Source: Muricauda sp. SCSIO 65647
GTDB taxonomy: Bacteria; Bacteroidota; Bacteroidia; Flavobacteriales; Flavobacteriaceae
Direction of reading: 5' to 3'
Length of the DNA stretch: 64,000 nt
Assembly (NCBI RefSeq): GCF_021534965.1
Contig: NZ_CP091037.1
Span: forward strand, 1,156,501 to 1,220,500
Positions 1 through 9,386 of the stretch are shown here, one piece after another; position 1 is the stretch's first letter; the number at the start of each line of letters is the position of its first letter. The translations under genes and the position numbers were made by a program. A model generated the notes under the pieces. The model worked only from the letters and a program-made list of their open reading frames with translations. It was not told where the DNA came from and did not search any database.

Positions 1-807
1 GGCAAACAAAACCTCATCATTCACCTGATTGCCATAATCAAACAGCTCGGCAAAGGTTTGGCTTCTTAAATCGTAGCTTCCGATGGCCTGCTCTGCAAGC
101 GAAGCGGCGGTATCAAAATCTGTGCCACTGCCAAACGTCTTGTAACCCCTTGTCAAGTACACATCGGCCAGCAGGTGCTGTGCGGCCCTTCTGGAAAACC
201 GTCCTGTTTGTGGCGCATCAAGCAAATCGGGAATGGCCGCCTCCAAATCGGAGATAATCTGGCCAAAGGTTTCTTCCTCACTTGATCTTGCATAGTCTGA
301 ACGTATTGATGTGGTCTCTTCCAATTCTAAAACCACCCCCCCATAATGCTGTACCAGATTGTAGAGTGCCAATGCCCTTAGGGCCCTTGCCTGGGCAATT
401 CCATAATCTCTGGCACCCAAATTGGCATCACTCCAAGCAATGTCGTTTTGATACCTATTGATGGCAATGTTGGCATCTGCGATCAAATCATAGTTTTCCC
501 TCCAATAGTCCACGATATTTTGATTGTCAGAGGCCAATCCAAAATAGTCATTGAAGCTATTGAATTCCTCAACCTGGGTTTGGACCGTATAGATATCGGT
601 ACCTGACATATTGATGTCGTATTGTTTATAAATATCCCTCAAATCCTCATAGATGCCCACGACCAATTGGTCTGCATTGTCCTCCCCTATGAAGGTTTCC
701 GCTGTTACATCGGAAAAGAACTCCTCTTCTAGATAGTCGTCACAGGCCATAAAACATGCTATCACAACCAAGAGAAAGATGTATTTTAAATTTTTAAAAG
801 ATTTCAT
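1..807 (-). CDS. SusD/RagB-family outer-membrane lipoprotein, N-terminal 269 residues
   Basis: This is the N-terminal part of a SusD-like glycan-binding lipoprotein; the reading frame stays open to the left edge, so the C-terminus lies outside the window. The start is the ATG at 807, which gives a lipoprotein signal peptide ending in the lipobox FMAC (Cys22) followed by DDYLEEE, the usual start of SusD proteins. The helical TPR-like core is recognisable (ARALRALALYNLVQHYGG, and RRAAQHLLADVYL further on). SusD proteins sit on the extracellular face as a lid over their SusC barrel. The gene starts 19 bp after the susC-like gene ends, so the two are one transcription unit and form one uptake complex. 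From the upstream genes the likely cargo is a uronate-containing oligosaccharide; that is inference, since no lyase or hydrolase is visible. Confidence 0.93.
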   Translation of the reverse strand, partial: MKSFKNLKYIFLLVVIACFMACDDYLEEEFFSDVTAETFIGEDNADQLVVGIYEDLRDIYKQYDINMSGTDIYTVQTQVEEFNSFNDYFGLASDNQNIVDYWRENYDLIADANIAINRYQNDIAWSDANLGARDYGIAQARALRALALYNLVQHYGGVVLELEETTSIRSDYARSSEEETFGQIISDLEAAIPDLLDAPQTGRFSRRAAQHLLADVYLTRGYKTFGSGTDFDTAASLAEQAIGSYDLRSQTFAELFDYGNQVNDEVLFA

Positions 808-826
808 TTCTATTTTTTTTATAGGA

Positions 827-3800
827 TTATAGTGATACGTTTAGGCCAAAGAGAATGGTCTTGGTCATATAGGCACTGCTATACGAGTTTTGCAGTCCGG
901 TTTCTGGATCAGGTCCTTCATAATCAGTAAAGATGAAAGGATTTTGAATATCCAAGGAAAGACGAAGATCGTTCAATCTTAACTTGTCCAGCAATTCTCT
1001 TTGAAAGGTATACGTGAGGCCTATATTACCAATCTTCACAAAATCAAATTCCTCGTAGTAATACTCCCCAGGGTGCGCATAGTCCAATGCCGGTCTTTTT
1101 GCATTGGGGTTGTTGGGGGTCCAGTAATCGAGATCCAGTTTATTGAATTTGGCCCCGTCATTTTGATACGGTGCAAAGTTTTGGTAAAATTCAGAATGGC
1201 CCAAGGTACCTTGCCGTGTGTTCATCTGAACCCTAAACTCAAGGTTCTTGTAATAAAAGGTATTGGTCATGCCACCAATCCAATCAGGAGCGTTAGAGCC
1301 AATGACCACCTTATCTTCATTGTTGATAAGGCCGTCGTTGTTTTGGTCCACAAACTTGAATTGCCCGGGCAGGGCCCCAAAAGACTCCGCTTCGGCGGCT
1401 TCGTCAAGTTGCCAAATTCCTTCATTTTCGTATGCAAAAATGGCATCTACCGGTTGGCCCACTTGTAGCACGCCGTGACGCCCAAAGGGAACCATGTCCA
1501 AATCCCCATCAATACGTAAAATCTCGTTCTTGTTTCTGGCAAAGTTCAACTCTGTTCGCCATCTGAAATTTCTCGTGGATATGTTCAAGCTATTGAGGGA
1601 CAACTCAATACCACGGTTCCTTACCGAGCCAAAGTTGCCTATGGCATCGTCAAATCCGGAAATGTCAAACAATTCCCTGTTAAAAATACTACCATCGGTT
1701 TCTTTGTTGTAATAGTCTATGGATAGGCCGATTCTGTTGGAAAACAAGCCCATATCCAGACCAATGTTGATCTCATCTGACACCTCCCAGGTCAAATCTT
1801 GGTTAGACAGTCTACGTATGGTTTGGCTGTTGGTAAGCTCATCACCGAACAGATAGGTAGAGCCGTTCAAGAAAGACAGGGACCCATAGGGACTTACCGA
1901 TTCTATATTACCAGTTTGACCATAAGACAATCGCAATTTAAGGTTGGATAACCAATCGATGTCTTGGGCAAAATTCTCCTCGCCGATTCTCCAGGCAAAG
2001 GCGGCCGTGGGAAAGAAATCCCATTTGTTGTCTTCGGCCAATCGGGAAGCGCCATCGTAACGACCGGTCAATGTAAACAAGTATTTGTCTTTGATGGAGT
2101 AGATGACTCTTCCTGTCAACGAGGCCAAATTCTCTTTTACAAAGAAGCTGTCGTTATCTCTGATATCAAGCCCTGCTCCCGTATTGAAAAAGGAAAAATC
2201 GTCAGTACTAAAGTTACGGGTCTGGATGTTGCTTCCTTCCGTTTCCCTTTGGTAAAGTGAACCTATCACGGTTGCCTTGAGTTCATGATCTTGAAAAGGC
2301 GTAAAGTTCATGTCCACGATATTATCCCAGACATAAGATACATCGGTGAAGGTGTTGTAGTAAGAGCGTATTCTACCGGGGTCATTTCTTGCAGACTTGG
2401 TAAGCAACCCTCTATATTCACCAAATCTGTTAGCGCTCAGGTTGGGCGAGAACTGGGTCTTGATGTTCATCCACGGAAGTGGTTTGTACTCTAAAAAGAC
2501 ATTGGCAATGATATCAAACCGTTTGGTGTTCACCGTCCATGCGCCATCCCTTTCGTACAAAGGGTTGATAAATCGCTGATCCTGCTCATCGGGAATAAGA
2601 TCGATGGCCCCGTTCTCATCGTAGGGATTCACCGTTGGTGCCAAACGAAAAGAGCTCCTGAACAGTTCACGGCTACCCTCTTCCCTCTCAGAAAAGGCCA
2701 GATAGGTCTTTACGCCCAGACTGAACCTGTCATTGATCTTTTTGGTCAATGCACCGGTGAGGTTATACCTTTCAAATTCTTCAATGCCCAGCACACCTTC
2801 ATCCTTTAGGTATCCTATGGAGGCATTATATACCAAACCATTTTCGCCCCCACTTACCCCAAAGGTATGGCTGGTCTGGATTCCGGTCTCTTGAAAAAGA
2901 TCGATCCAATCGGTGTAGGCCCTTTGGGCGACATTGTTTCGTTCTTCATCATCAACAAACTCGATGGTGAGATCGGGTACAATGGCATTGTAGTCATCGA
3001 CGGTGGGATTGCCGGGAAACAATTGCCCAAAATCCCTAGCCCTGACCACGTCTTCAACAAAGGCCACATATTCGTCGCCATTGTAGAAATCGGGAACGTT
3101 TACGGGAGACCTAACCCCAAAAGTGGCGTCATAGGTAAACCTTGTGGGGCCTTCCAAGCCATTTTTGGTAGTGATGATGACCACCCCATTGGCACCCCTT
3201 GCCCCATAAATGGCCGTGGAGGATGCATCTTTCAATACATCTATTTGTTGAATATCAGCGGGGTTCAATGCATTGATGTTGTCAAAGAAGATACCGTCTA
3301 CCACATAAAGGGGTTGCGACAGATCACTGCCCGGGTCATCATTCACACCGTCATTGCCCGCATTGTTGTTGGTCAAAGCAGTATTGCCCCTTACCAAAAT
3401 CGATAAAGGCGCACCGGGCTTGTTGTTGAGGGTACGTACATCAACACCGGCCAATCTGCCCTGTATGGCCTGGGCCACATCTGTTTTGCGTTGCTCCACG
3501 ACATCTTGACTGCCCAGAGACACCACAGAACCGGTCAAATCTTTTCTGGTGGTGGTACCATAACCGATAACGACCACCTCGTCCAATCCGGTAGCCGAGG
3601 TCGATAGCTGCACGGTATAATTGGGGGAACCATCAAGTTGTATCTCTTTGGATTCAAATCCAATATAGGAGACCACTAAAATGGCTCCGTTGTCTTGTAC
3701 CGAAATAGTGAAATTTCCGTCAAAATCGGTGACCACTCCATTGTCGGTGCCTTTCTCCAGAACACTGGCCCCGGGCAGTGGCACATTTTGGTCGTCAAGG

Positions 3801-3889
3801 ACCACACCGGTCACAGTTTGTTGCCCCCATGAAATGGCTGCCATTCCCATAAAAAGGATCAGCAATAAAAAGATTGGTTTTTTCATCAT
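827..3889 (-). CDS. SusC/RagA-family TonB-linked outer-membrane transporter
   Basis: This 1020-residue protein is the barrel partner of the adjacent SusD. A signal peptide (about 1-22, cleaved near SWG-QQ) is followed by a carboxypeptidase-regulatory-like domain (about 25-100), the TonB-box/junction motif DEVVVIGYG (103-111), a plug domain (about 112-245, with QGRLAGVDV, VRGN and QPLYVVDG) and a 22-strand-type barrel ending in FGLNVSL. Such proteins import oligosaccharides across the outer membrane using TonB energy. It is the first gene after a 400-bp gap that holds a good Bacteroidota promoter, so the SusCD pair is probably transcribed separately from uxaAB. The substrate is inferred from context to be a hexuronate-containing glycan. 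Large plus-strand frames inside it are antisense shadows. Confidence 0.95.
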   Translation of the reverse strand: MMKKPIFLLLILFMGMAAISWGQQTVTGVVLDDQNVPLPGASVLEKGTDNGVVTDFDGNFTISVQDNGAILVVSYIGFESKEIQLDGSPNYTVQLSTSATGLDEVVVIGYGTTTRKDLTGSVVSLGSQDVVEQRKTDVAQAIQGRLAGVDVRTLNNKPGAPLSILVRGNTALTNNNAGNDGVNDDPGSDLSQPLYVVDGIFFDNINALNPADIQQIDVLKDASSTAIYGARGANGVVIITTKNGLEGPTRFTYDATFGVRSPVNVPDFYNGDEYVAFVEDVVRARDFGQLFPGNPTVDDYNAIVPDLTIEFVDDEERNNVAQRAYTDWIDLFQETGIQTSHTFGVSGGENGLVYNASIGYLKDEGVLGIEEFERYNLTGALTKKINDRFSLGVKTYLAFSEREEGSRELFRSSFRLAPTVNPYDENGAIDLIPDEQDQRFINPLYERDGAWTVNTKRFDIIANVFLEYKPLPWMNIKTQFSPNLSANRFGEYRGLLTKSARNDPGRIRSYYNTFTDVSYVWDNIVDMNFTPFQDHELKATVIGSLYQRETEGSNIQTRNFSTDDFSFFNTGAGLDIRDNDSFFVKENLASLTGRVIYSIKDKYLFTLTGRYDGASRLAEDNKWDFFPTAAFAWRIGEENFAQDIDWLSNLKLRLSYGQTGNIESVSPYGSLSFLNGSTYLFGDELTNSQTIRRLSNQDLTWEVSDEINIGLDMGLFSNRIGLSIDYYNKETDGSIFNRELFDISGFDDAIGNFGSVRNRGIELSLNSLNISTRNFRWRTELNFARNKNEILRIDGDLDMVPFGRHGVLQVGQPVDAIFAYENEGIWQLDEAAEAESFGALPGQFKFVDQNNDGLINNEDKVVIGSNAPDWIGGMTNTFYYKNLEFRVQMNTRQGTLGHSEFYQNFAPYQNDGAKFNKLDLDYWTPNNPNAKRPALDYAHPGEYYYEEFDFVKIGNIGLTYTFQRELLDKLRLNDLRLSLDIQNPFIFTDYEGPDPETGLQNSYSSAYMTKTILFGLNVSL

Positions 3890-3913
3890 AAAAAAGCTTA
3901 GTTATACAGTAAT

Positions 3914-3944
3914 CAAACTTAGCTGGTCCCTGTCTTAACGCAAT
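3914..3944 (-). promoter_or_regulatory. Bacteroidota-type promoter of the susC-susD pair
   Basis: On the minus strand the -7 element TAAGTTTG (3914-3921) matches the Bacteroidota consensus TAnnTTTG exactly. It is preceded by a 19-bp spacer and the -33 element ATTG (3941-3944; consensus TTTG). It lies 25 bp before the susC start codon. Confidence 0.7.
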
Positions 3945-4292
3945 GGACATTTTTGCCAAAAAAATGGATAAATCCATCAATATTGCTTTTTGGTCTTCAA
4001 AAAACCCATGAAAAGAGTTCTGAGTCTCAGGTCACACTATTATGACCCTTTTGAACAATATGAAGTTGCCACCATTGCGAGCACAGCTTTTTTAAGGATG
4101 CATGTCTATGGGAAATGAACCCTTCTTGGGTTTTTGTTGCAAATCACAGCATCAACGCCGTTGTGATATACTGAACCCGCTTAATTCTTTCGGAAGAAAA
4201 CCTCAGCTGATCATGGGCATACCACCTTCAATCGGGCCATGTTTCCCAGACTCAAAATACCAAAAGGTTCACTGTGAATCGACTGTCGTACT
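3945..4292. other. Non-coding gap between uxaB and susC
   Basis: Apart from the susC promoter nothing clear is visible. A short plus-strand hairpin (AACCC-TTCTT-GGGTT followed by Ts, near 4118) has no plus-strand gene before it. The 67-codon plus-strand frame here shows no recognisable protein features. Confidence 0.5.
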
Positions 4293-5744
4293 TTATAGGT
4301 TTTGAAGACCGCTTTTTACCCCATTTTCTTCTAAATGCAGCGTCACATTGGCCACGTAACCGGTCAAACCATCATATTGGGTCAAATCTTTATTGAAAAT
4401 TGTTCGATTTGAAAGTATGGTTTTTACCATTTCAAGTATTGTGCAATGCTCTTTTTTCAACATATTCCATTGGTCATTGAAGAATTGAACGGTATATTCA
4501 TCATCATTCAAGACAATTTGTTCTCCATTGAATTCCCCTTTGTAAAATCGGATCAGGCAGGCCAACGAAAAAGCAATACGTTTTGGAAAAGTTCCTTTTT
4601 GGTGGCAGTACGCTTCAAATACCGGCAATAACCTTGTTTTGAATTTGGAAATACTGTTCAATGAAATACTCAACAGGAAATGTTTCAGTGTCGGATTTTT
4701 GAAACGGTCCAAGGTTTTGTGGATATGGTCTTCCACTTCTTCCTTTGGGAAACCTTGCAACATGGGTCCGATTTCTTCCATGAGAATACGCCGTACAAAA
4801 TCAACGACCATGTCATCATCCATGCAATCCTTCACCGTGCGCAACCCTGCCAAATACCCCACCGGAACCATGGCCGTATGGGCACCATTTAAAATGTGCA
4901 CCTTTAATTTTCTGTACGGGGAGAGATCTTCGACAAATTGTACATTAAGATCTGTCCCTGAAAGGGGAAGTTCTTTTTCTACAATGGAGGGGGCTTCGAT
5001 TATCCAACTATGATACAGCTCACCGGCGACCATCAATGCATCTTGAAAACCGGTCTTGGCCATAATATCGTGTTCCCTGTCCGTTGGGTATCCTGAAACG
5101 ATGCGGTCAACCAAAGTGTTGCAGAAGAAGTTACTTGTGTTCAACCAAGTTTGAAATTGGGGACTCAACCCCCAATGAGAGGCATATTTTATGACGGTTT
5201 GATGCAATGCCTTACCGTTTTCCTCGATCAGTTCACAGGGCAATACGATACACCCCTTATCACTATTGCCATCAAAGTGTAAAAATCGGTGGTAAAGCCA
5301 ACGGGTCAATTTAGCCGGAAATTCTTTGGGGGGGTCATCGTCAAAACTGTCCTTATCGGAAAATGCAATCCCTGCCTCTGTGGTATTGGAAATGATAAAA
5401 CGGATTTCAGGTTGTTCAGCAGTGGCCAAGAAAGCATCCCATTGTTCATAGGCATGTATGACATTACGTATACAAGTGATCAATGAAATCTCCGAAACCA
5501 TATTTCCGTCCCTGACACCATCGATTACCGCGTGGTACAGGCCATCTTGTGACCTTAGCGCAGCATAATCACCGCCTTTGGTGGGTTTTACGACAATGAC
5601 ACTGCCATCAAAGTCAGTTTTTCTATTCAGAATTTCAATCATCGAATCGGCGAAGGCGCGCAAAAAATTGCCCCCTCCAAATTGCAATACCCGTTCTGGG
5701 TGATGCGATGGGCAGTTCAATCTGTTTCTGTTCAATTGTTCCAT
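4293..5744 (-). CDS. uxaB: Tagaturonate reductase (altronate oxidoreductase), mannitol dehydrogenase family
   Basis: UxaB interconverts D-tagaturonate and D-altronate with NAD(H), the second step of galacturonate breakdown. The 483-residue length fits the family. The N-terminus shows the Rossmann motif VLQFGGGNFLRAF (about 19-31), and the central segment has the polyol dehydrogenase signature with Lys, Asn and His in KLKVHILNGAHT (about 277-288). It follows uxaA by 13 bp, so the two are cotranscribed; together they are the galacturonate-specific branch, while the glucuronate branch uses an unrelated SDR enzyme further upstream. A fructuronate reductase function (UxuB in enteric bacteria belongs to the same family) is possible but less likely, because uxaA is next door and the SDR enzyme sits beside uxuA. 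Confidence 0.92.
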   Translation of the reverse strand: MEQLNRNRLNCPSHHPERVLQFGGGNFLRAFADSMIEILNRKTDFDGSVIVVKPTKGGDYAALRSQDGLYHAVIDGVRDGNMVSEISLITCIRNVIHAYEQWDAFLATAEQPEIRFIISNTTEAGIAFSDKDSFDDDPPKEFPAKLTRWLYHRFLHFDGNSDKGCIVLPCELIEENGKALHQTVIKYASHWGLSPQFQTWLNTSNFFCNTLVDRIVSGYPTDREHDIMAKTGFQDALMVAGELYHSWIIEAPSIVEKELPLSGTDLNVQFVEDLSPYRKLKVHILNGAHTAMVPVGYLAGLRTVKDCMDDDMVVDFVRRILMEEIGPMLQGFPKEEVEDHIHKTLDRFKNPTLKHFLLSISLNSISKFKTRLLPVFEAYCHQKGTFPKRIAFSLACLIRFYKGEFNGEQIVLNDDEYTVQFFNDQWNMLKKEHCTILEMVKTILSNRTIFNKDLTQYDGLTGYVANVTLHLEENGVKSGLQNL

Positions 5745-5757
5745 CGATTCTTATACC

Positions 5758-7407
5758 TCAAAGTGAAACCCCTCTTTTCCAAGGGATGAAATCGTTCTGT
5801 CCATTTAATTCAGCTTTCACGGTAATTGTGCCACTGGCCACTTCAATGATATGATCTAATAGTCTTTCGCCCATACTTTGAATACTCTCTTCACCACTGA
5901 TAACGGTTCCGGCATTGATGTCGATGATATCATTCATCCGTTCAAACAATGGCGTGTTACTGGAAACCTTGACCACGGGTGCGATCGGATTTCCGGTCGG
6001 GGTTCCCAGCCCTGTTGTGAATACGATAAGATTACAGCCAGAACCTGCCAAACCTGTCGTGCTTTCTACATCGTTACCAGGGGTACACAACAAATTAAGC
6101 CCTGGCCGGACAACCGTTTCACCATAATCCAGCACATCTTTTATGGGCGAGCTACCTCCTTTTTTAGCGGCACCAGCAGATTTCATGGCATCTGTTATAA
6201 GACCGTCCTTAATATTTCCTGGCGAAGGGTTGTTTTCAAAACCAGACCCCACTGCCAATGCCCTTTTAGTATAAGAATCCATCAATCTTGTAAATTTTTC
6301 TCCTAATTCCTGGGTCTCGCTTCTATTGATGAGTTCTTGTTCCACACCGTTTAACTCAGGGAACTCCGCTAGCACGGCAGAACCACCCAAAGCCACCAAA
6401 AGGTCAGAAGCATGCCCCAATGAAGGGTTTGCAGAAATGCCCGAAAAACCGTCAGAACCTCCGCACTCAAGTCCTAAAACCAATTTATCCAAAGGGGCGG
6501 GTTCTCTGGTATTTTGATTGGCCCGGGCCAAACCGACAAAGGTGTGTTTCACGGCTTCTTCCAATAGCTTTTGTTGGCTTCCACTTTTCTGCTGTTCAAC
6601 AAAATAGAGTGGTTTTGAAAACTCGGGGTCTTTTTCCCATATGGCCTCTTTCAGTAGATCGATCTGGGCATTTTGGCAGCCCAAACTAAGAATGGTGGCC
6701 CCGGCAACATTGGCGTGGGTGATGTACCCGGCCAATAATTTACAGAGCATTTCGGCATCTTGTCTTGTGCCCCCACAACCCCCATCGTGCTTCAAGAATT
6801 TTATGCCATCAATATTTTGGAAAACCCTATTCCCCATCATTTCCGCATACGAGGAAATAATAGGGGTATCGTATATTTCCGTCTCGGTGGCCCCTGCCCT
6901 ATACCTATTGACCAAAGCGTCCACTTCAACCACAAAATCCTTCTTGGCCCCATAGCCCAGGGCCTTTGAAAGAATTTCTTCCAGCAATTCAACGTTTCTG
7001 TTCTCACAAAACACCAAGGGTATGACCAACCAATTGTTTGAGGTGCCCACGCTGCCATCCTTACGGTGGTACCCCCAAAAGGTTTTGTCTTTGTACTTTG
7101 AAATATCAGGTGGTGTCCAATAATAATGACTACCCGAATTGTTGTAGGTAGCCGAGGCATGTTTTATGTTGTTCACCGTTATCGCACACCCCTTTGAAAT
7201 GGACTGTGTTGCTCTTCCAACCAAAACCCCGTACATGATCACGTCATCGCCCTGATTAAAGTCTTTAAGTGCGAACTTGTGCTTTGCCCTTATGTGTTCC
7301 TTTATAGATAACCCGGTATTGTTGATTGAAATGGACAATCCCTCTTTCAAATCTGTAATGGCAACAGCAATATTATCTTTTTGGTCTACTTTAGTATATC
7401 TCGACAT
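5758..7407 (-). CDS. uxaA: Altronate dehydratase, single-chain
   Basis: UxaA dehydrates D-altronate to 2-keto-3-deoxygluconate (KDG). The 549-residue protein has both parts of the family in one chain: an N-terminal SAF-type domain (about 10-95) and the large catalytic domain beginning at the characteristic FWGYHRKDGSVGTSN motif, with LECGGSDGFSG and GCNLIVFTTGLGTPTGNP further on. The enzyme family is metal dependent. It is the upstream partner of uxaB. The 640-bp gap before it suggests its own promoter; a weak candidate (TTAG, 19 bp, TAATCTTG) is at 7643-7673 on the minus strand. Confidence 0.94.
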   Translation of the reverse strand: MSRYTKVDQKDNIAVAITDLKEGLSISINNTGLSIKEHIRAKHKFALKDFNQGDDVIMYGVLVGRATQSISKGCAITVNNIKHASATYNNSGSHYYWTPPDISKYKDKTFWGYHRKDGSVGTSNNWLVIPLVFCENRNVELLEEILSKALGYGAKKDFVVEVDALVNRYRAGATETEIYDTPIISSYAEMMGNRVFQNIDGIKFLKHDGGCGGTRQDAEMLCKLLAGYITHANVAGATILSLGCQNAQIDLLKEAIWEKDPEFSKPLYFVEQQKSGSQQKLLEEAVKHTFVGLARANQNTREPAPLDKLVLGLECGGSDGFSGISANPSLGHASDLLVALGGSAVLAEFPELNGVEQELINRSETQELGEKFTRLMDSYTKRALAVGSGFENNPSPGNIKDGLITDAMKSAGAAKKGGSSPIKDVLDYGETVVRPGLNLLCTPGNDVESTTGLAGSGCNLIVFTTGLGTPTGNPIAPVVKVSSNTPLFERMNDIIDINAGTVISGEESIQSMGERLLDHIIEVASGTITVKAELNGQNDFIPWKRGVSL

Positions 7408-8047
7408 GCACCTACGTTTCTTCTTTTTTAAAAAATCAAGTGTCGCAACAACAACTCCGTTCCCATGGCCTGACCATTCATCAAAATACCCTATCGTTTC
7501 TTAAATGGCAACAAATGAACCTGTTGGGTCGCAGGGGTGATAATCAGTACATTCACCCAAGAATTGCTTTCTCTTTTTTAAGCTGTTCCAGGTTAGGGCG
7601 TATTGGCATTAATCTTAGAACTGTAATTTTTTGCCCATAAAACAAGATTAGCTAAATGTTGATAGTATACTAATTTGCCCCGTTGTCTCCCTCAGCATCA
7701 TTTTATGGTGAATAATTTTTGCACCTCGACTGGCCATCACTTACCATAAACTTTTTCAAATTGACCAAAACCCGTCTACCTGACAAACAAGACTTGCCAT
7801 TTCAGCTTAAGTTCAATACGTTTAAATCACCTCAATTTTTCAATACATCAGGGTTCCGGTCCACAATCTTGTTTCCATACATGACATCTTGGGCAATTTC
7901 AGCATGGGTGCTGAAGGGTATAGCCAACAAAATGGCGTCAACAGCATTATTGTCGGGTAACCTGCAATAATTAGCGTATCTGACAATAGGTGTATTCGCA
8001 ATGGTCAAATCACTTTTTACAAGAAACTCCCCTTGCTTCTCGATGCC
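7408..8047. other. 640-bp gap between the Gfo/Idh gene and uxaA
   Basis: The gap holds a weak promoter candidate for uxaA (minus strand, 7643-7673) and, at 7832-8047, a minus-strand open frame that may be a decayed coding remnant (listed separately). The plus-strand frames at 7440-7640 and 7719-7970 show no family features. Confidence 0.5.
7832..8047 (-). pseudogene. Possible decayed remnant of a Gfo/Idh-like or other coding segment
   Basis: Directly after the TAG stop of the 442-residue oxidoreductase, the same frame stays open for 71 codons up to a TGA at 7832-7834. The encoded peptide contains AVDAILLAIPFSTHAEIAQD, which resembles the Rossmann segment of Gfo/Idh/MocA enzymes (consensus like VDAVxIATPxxxHxxxA). 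There is no start codon of its own and no other part of a dehydrogenase. It may be the scar of a deleted neighbouring paralogue. The oxidoreductase itself ends in the family's usual YEKGWEPKL, so it is not truncated by the stop. Chance openness cannot be excluded. Confidence 0.3.
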
Positions 8048-9376
8048 CTATAACTTTGGCTCCCAGCCTTTTTCATAATCCCGTTTCCAAGTTGCCATAA
8101 CGGTGTCATTGTTCAGTACCTTGCCCGTTTTCACATCTATCTCAATGGTTTCACCTGCATCTTGGGCCATATTTCCCAAGTGGCACAACATGGTAGAGAT
8201 ACTTGCATCGGCAATGGGGGAGTTCATTTCCGTATCCATCCTGATGGCATCAAAAAAGTTGGCTACATGGGAAACGTCCAAATTCCCCATTCCTTGGGTG
8301 TCAAGGGTTGCACTTAGCGATTTTTCAAACTCAAATTTTATGGGATTGCCCTGAAGGTCATAAAGCTTATAAAAATTGCGACTTAATTCAATGGCACCTT
8401 TGCTGCCATAGATAGTCACTCCACGTCCTGGTCGTTCTGGTTTCATGATACCACGGCTATGCCCGCTCCAAGTAATGAATTTGTTATCATCAAAGGTAAA
8501 CGTAAGCTGTTGGTTGTCAACAAATTCCCAGTCATCGTCGTAGGTGTACTTTCCACCAAAAGATGTCACGGTCTTTGGAAGGTCAACGCCAAGTGCCCAG
8601 CGACAGATATCGATTTCGTGGGTGCCATTATTGTGTACTTCTCCCGTGCCCCAATTGCGGAACCAATGCCAGTTATAGGGATGAATGTTATCTCTGTAAT
8701 CTTCTTTAGGGGCAGGCCCTTGCCATAGGTCCCAATCCAAGGTTTTGGGTACGTCAACTTTTTTGCCACGACCAATGGATTGCCTGTTGTTGGAGTAATA
8801 GGCCTCTCCCTTATAAACATCGCCAATAATCCCTTCCCTGATTTCCTTGACGGCCAATTTGCTGGTTTGGGCCGACCGTTGTTGGTTGCCCATCTGCACT
8901 TTCTTGTTATACTTTTTCTGGGCAGCTACCAGCAAATCATTCTCATAAGGATTGTGGCTACAGGGCTTTTCTACGTACACATGCTTCCCTGCCTGTAGGG
9001 CCATAATGGCCATCGGGGCATGCCAATGTTCGGGCGTGGCTATGAAAACTGCATCCACATCTTTGTCTTCCAGTATTTTGCGAAAGTCCTTCACCACTTT
9101 CGGCACATAACCGATATTTTTCTGACACCAGATATTATTGGCCTCAATGATCAAGTCATCTACATCGCAGTTGTAGCTGATCTTGGCATTGGGATGGGCG
9201 TTAATGGCCAATATATGCGCCTTGGCCCTGCTACGGACTCCGATAACAGCGCAGTTGATCTGTTCATTCGCACCCAATATATTGGCATTGCCCATAGTAG
9301 GAAATACCATTGTGCCCAAAGAAAGTCCCGTACTTCCCATGGCGGTCTTTTTGATAAAATCTCTTCGTGTTCCCAT
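8048..9376 (-). CDS. Tat-exported Gfo/Idh/MocA-family oxidoreductase
   Basis: This 442-residue NAD(P)-dependent sugar oxidoreductase begins with a twin-arginine signal (RRDFIKK at 4-10 followed by a hydrophobic stretch), so it is probably folded with its cofactor and exported to the periplasm. The Rossmann domain (about 38-160) includes CAVIGVRSRAKAH and the family motif GKHVYVEKP, where the lysine is catalytic in characterised members; the C-terminal substrate domain ends in GWEPKL. It lies 10 bp after a DUF1080 lipoprotein gene. Pairs of secreted Gfo/Idh enzymes and DUF1080 proteins are linked in Bacteroidota to 3-keto-glycoside formation and cleavage, so a role in opening glycosidic bonds of uronate-containing sugars is a reasonable inference. 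Confidence 0.9.
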   Translation of the reverse strand: MGTRRDFIKKTAMGSTGLSLGTMVFPTMGNANILGANEQINCAVIGVRSRAKAHILAINAHPNAKISYNCDVDDLIIEANNIWCQKNIGYVPKVVKDFRKILEDKDVDAVFIATPEHWHAPMAIMALQAGKHVYVEKPCSHNPYENDLLVAAQKKYNKKVQMGNQQRSAQTSKLAVKEIREGIIGDVYKGEAYYSNNRQSIGRGKKVDVPKTLDWDLWQGPAPKEDYRDNIHPYNWHWFRNWGTGEVHNNGTHEIDICRWALGVDLPKTVTSFGGKYTYDDDWEFVDNQQLTFTFDDNKFITWSGHSRGIMKPERPGRGVTIYGSKGAIELSRNFYKLYDLQGNPIKFEFEKSLSATLDTQGMGNLDVSHVANFFDAIRMDTEMNSPIADASISTMLCHLGNMAQDAGETIEIDVKTGKVLNNDTVMATWKRDYEKGWEPKL

Positions 9377-9386
9377 AAATCCCTGC

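Noticed and set aside
2867-3406. 179-codon plus-strand frame inside susC
   Set aside because: It is antisense to a gene with clear SusC domains and shows no protein family features; the length comes from codon bias of the real strand.
4117-4137. Hairpin with T run on the plus strand between uxaB and susC
   Set aside because: The stem is only 5 bp and no plus-strand gene lies before it; on the minus strand there is no T run after it.
7719-7970. 83-codon plus-strand frame
   Set aside because: No start context, signal or domain; the minus strand of the same stretch holds a more convincing coding remnant.
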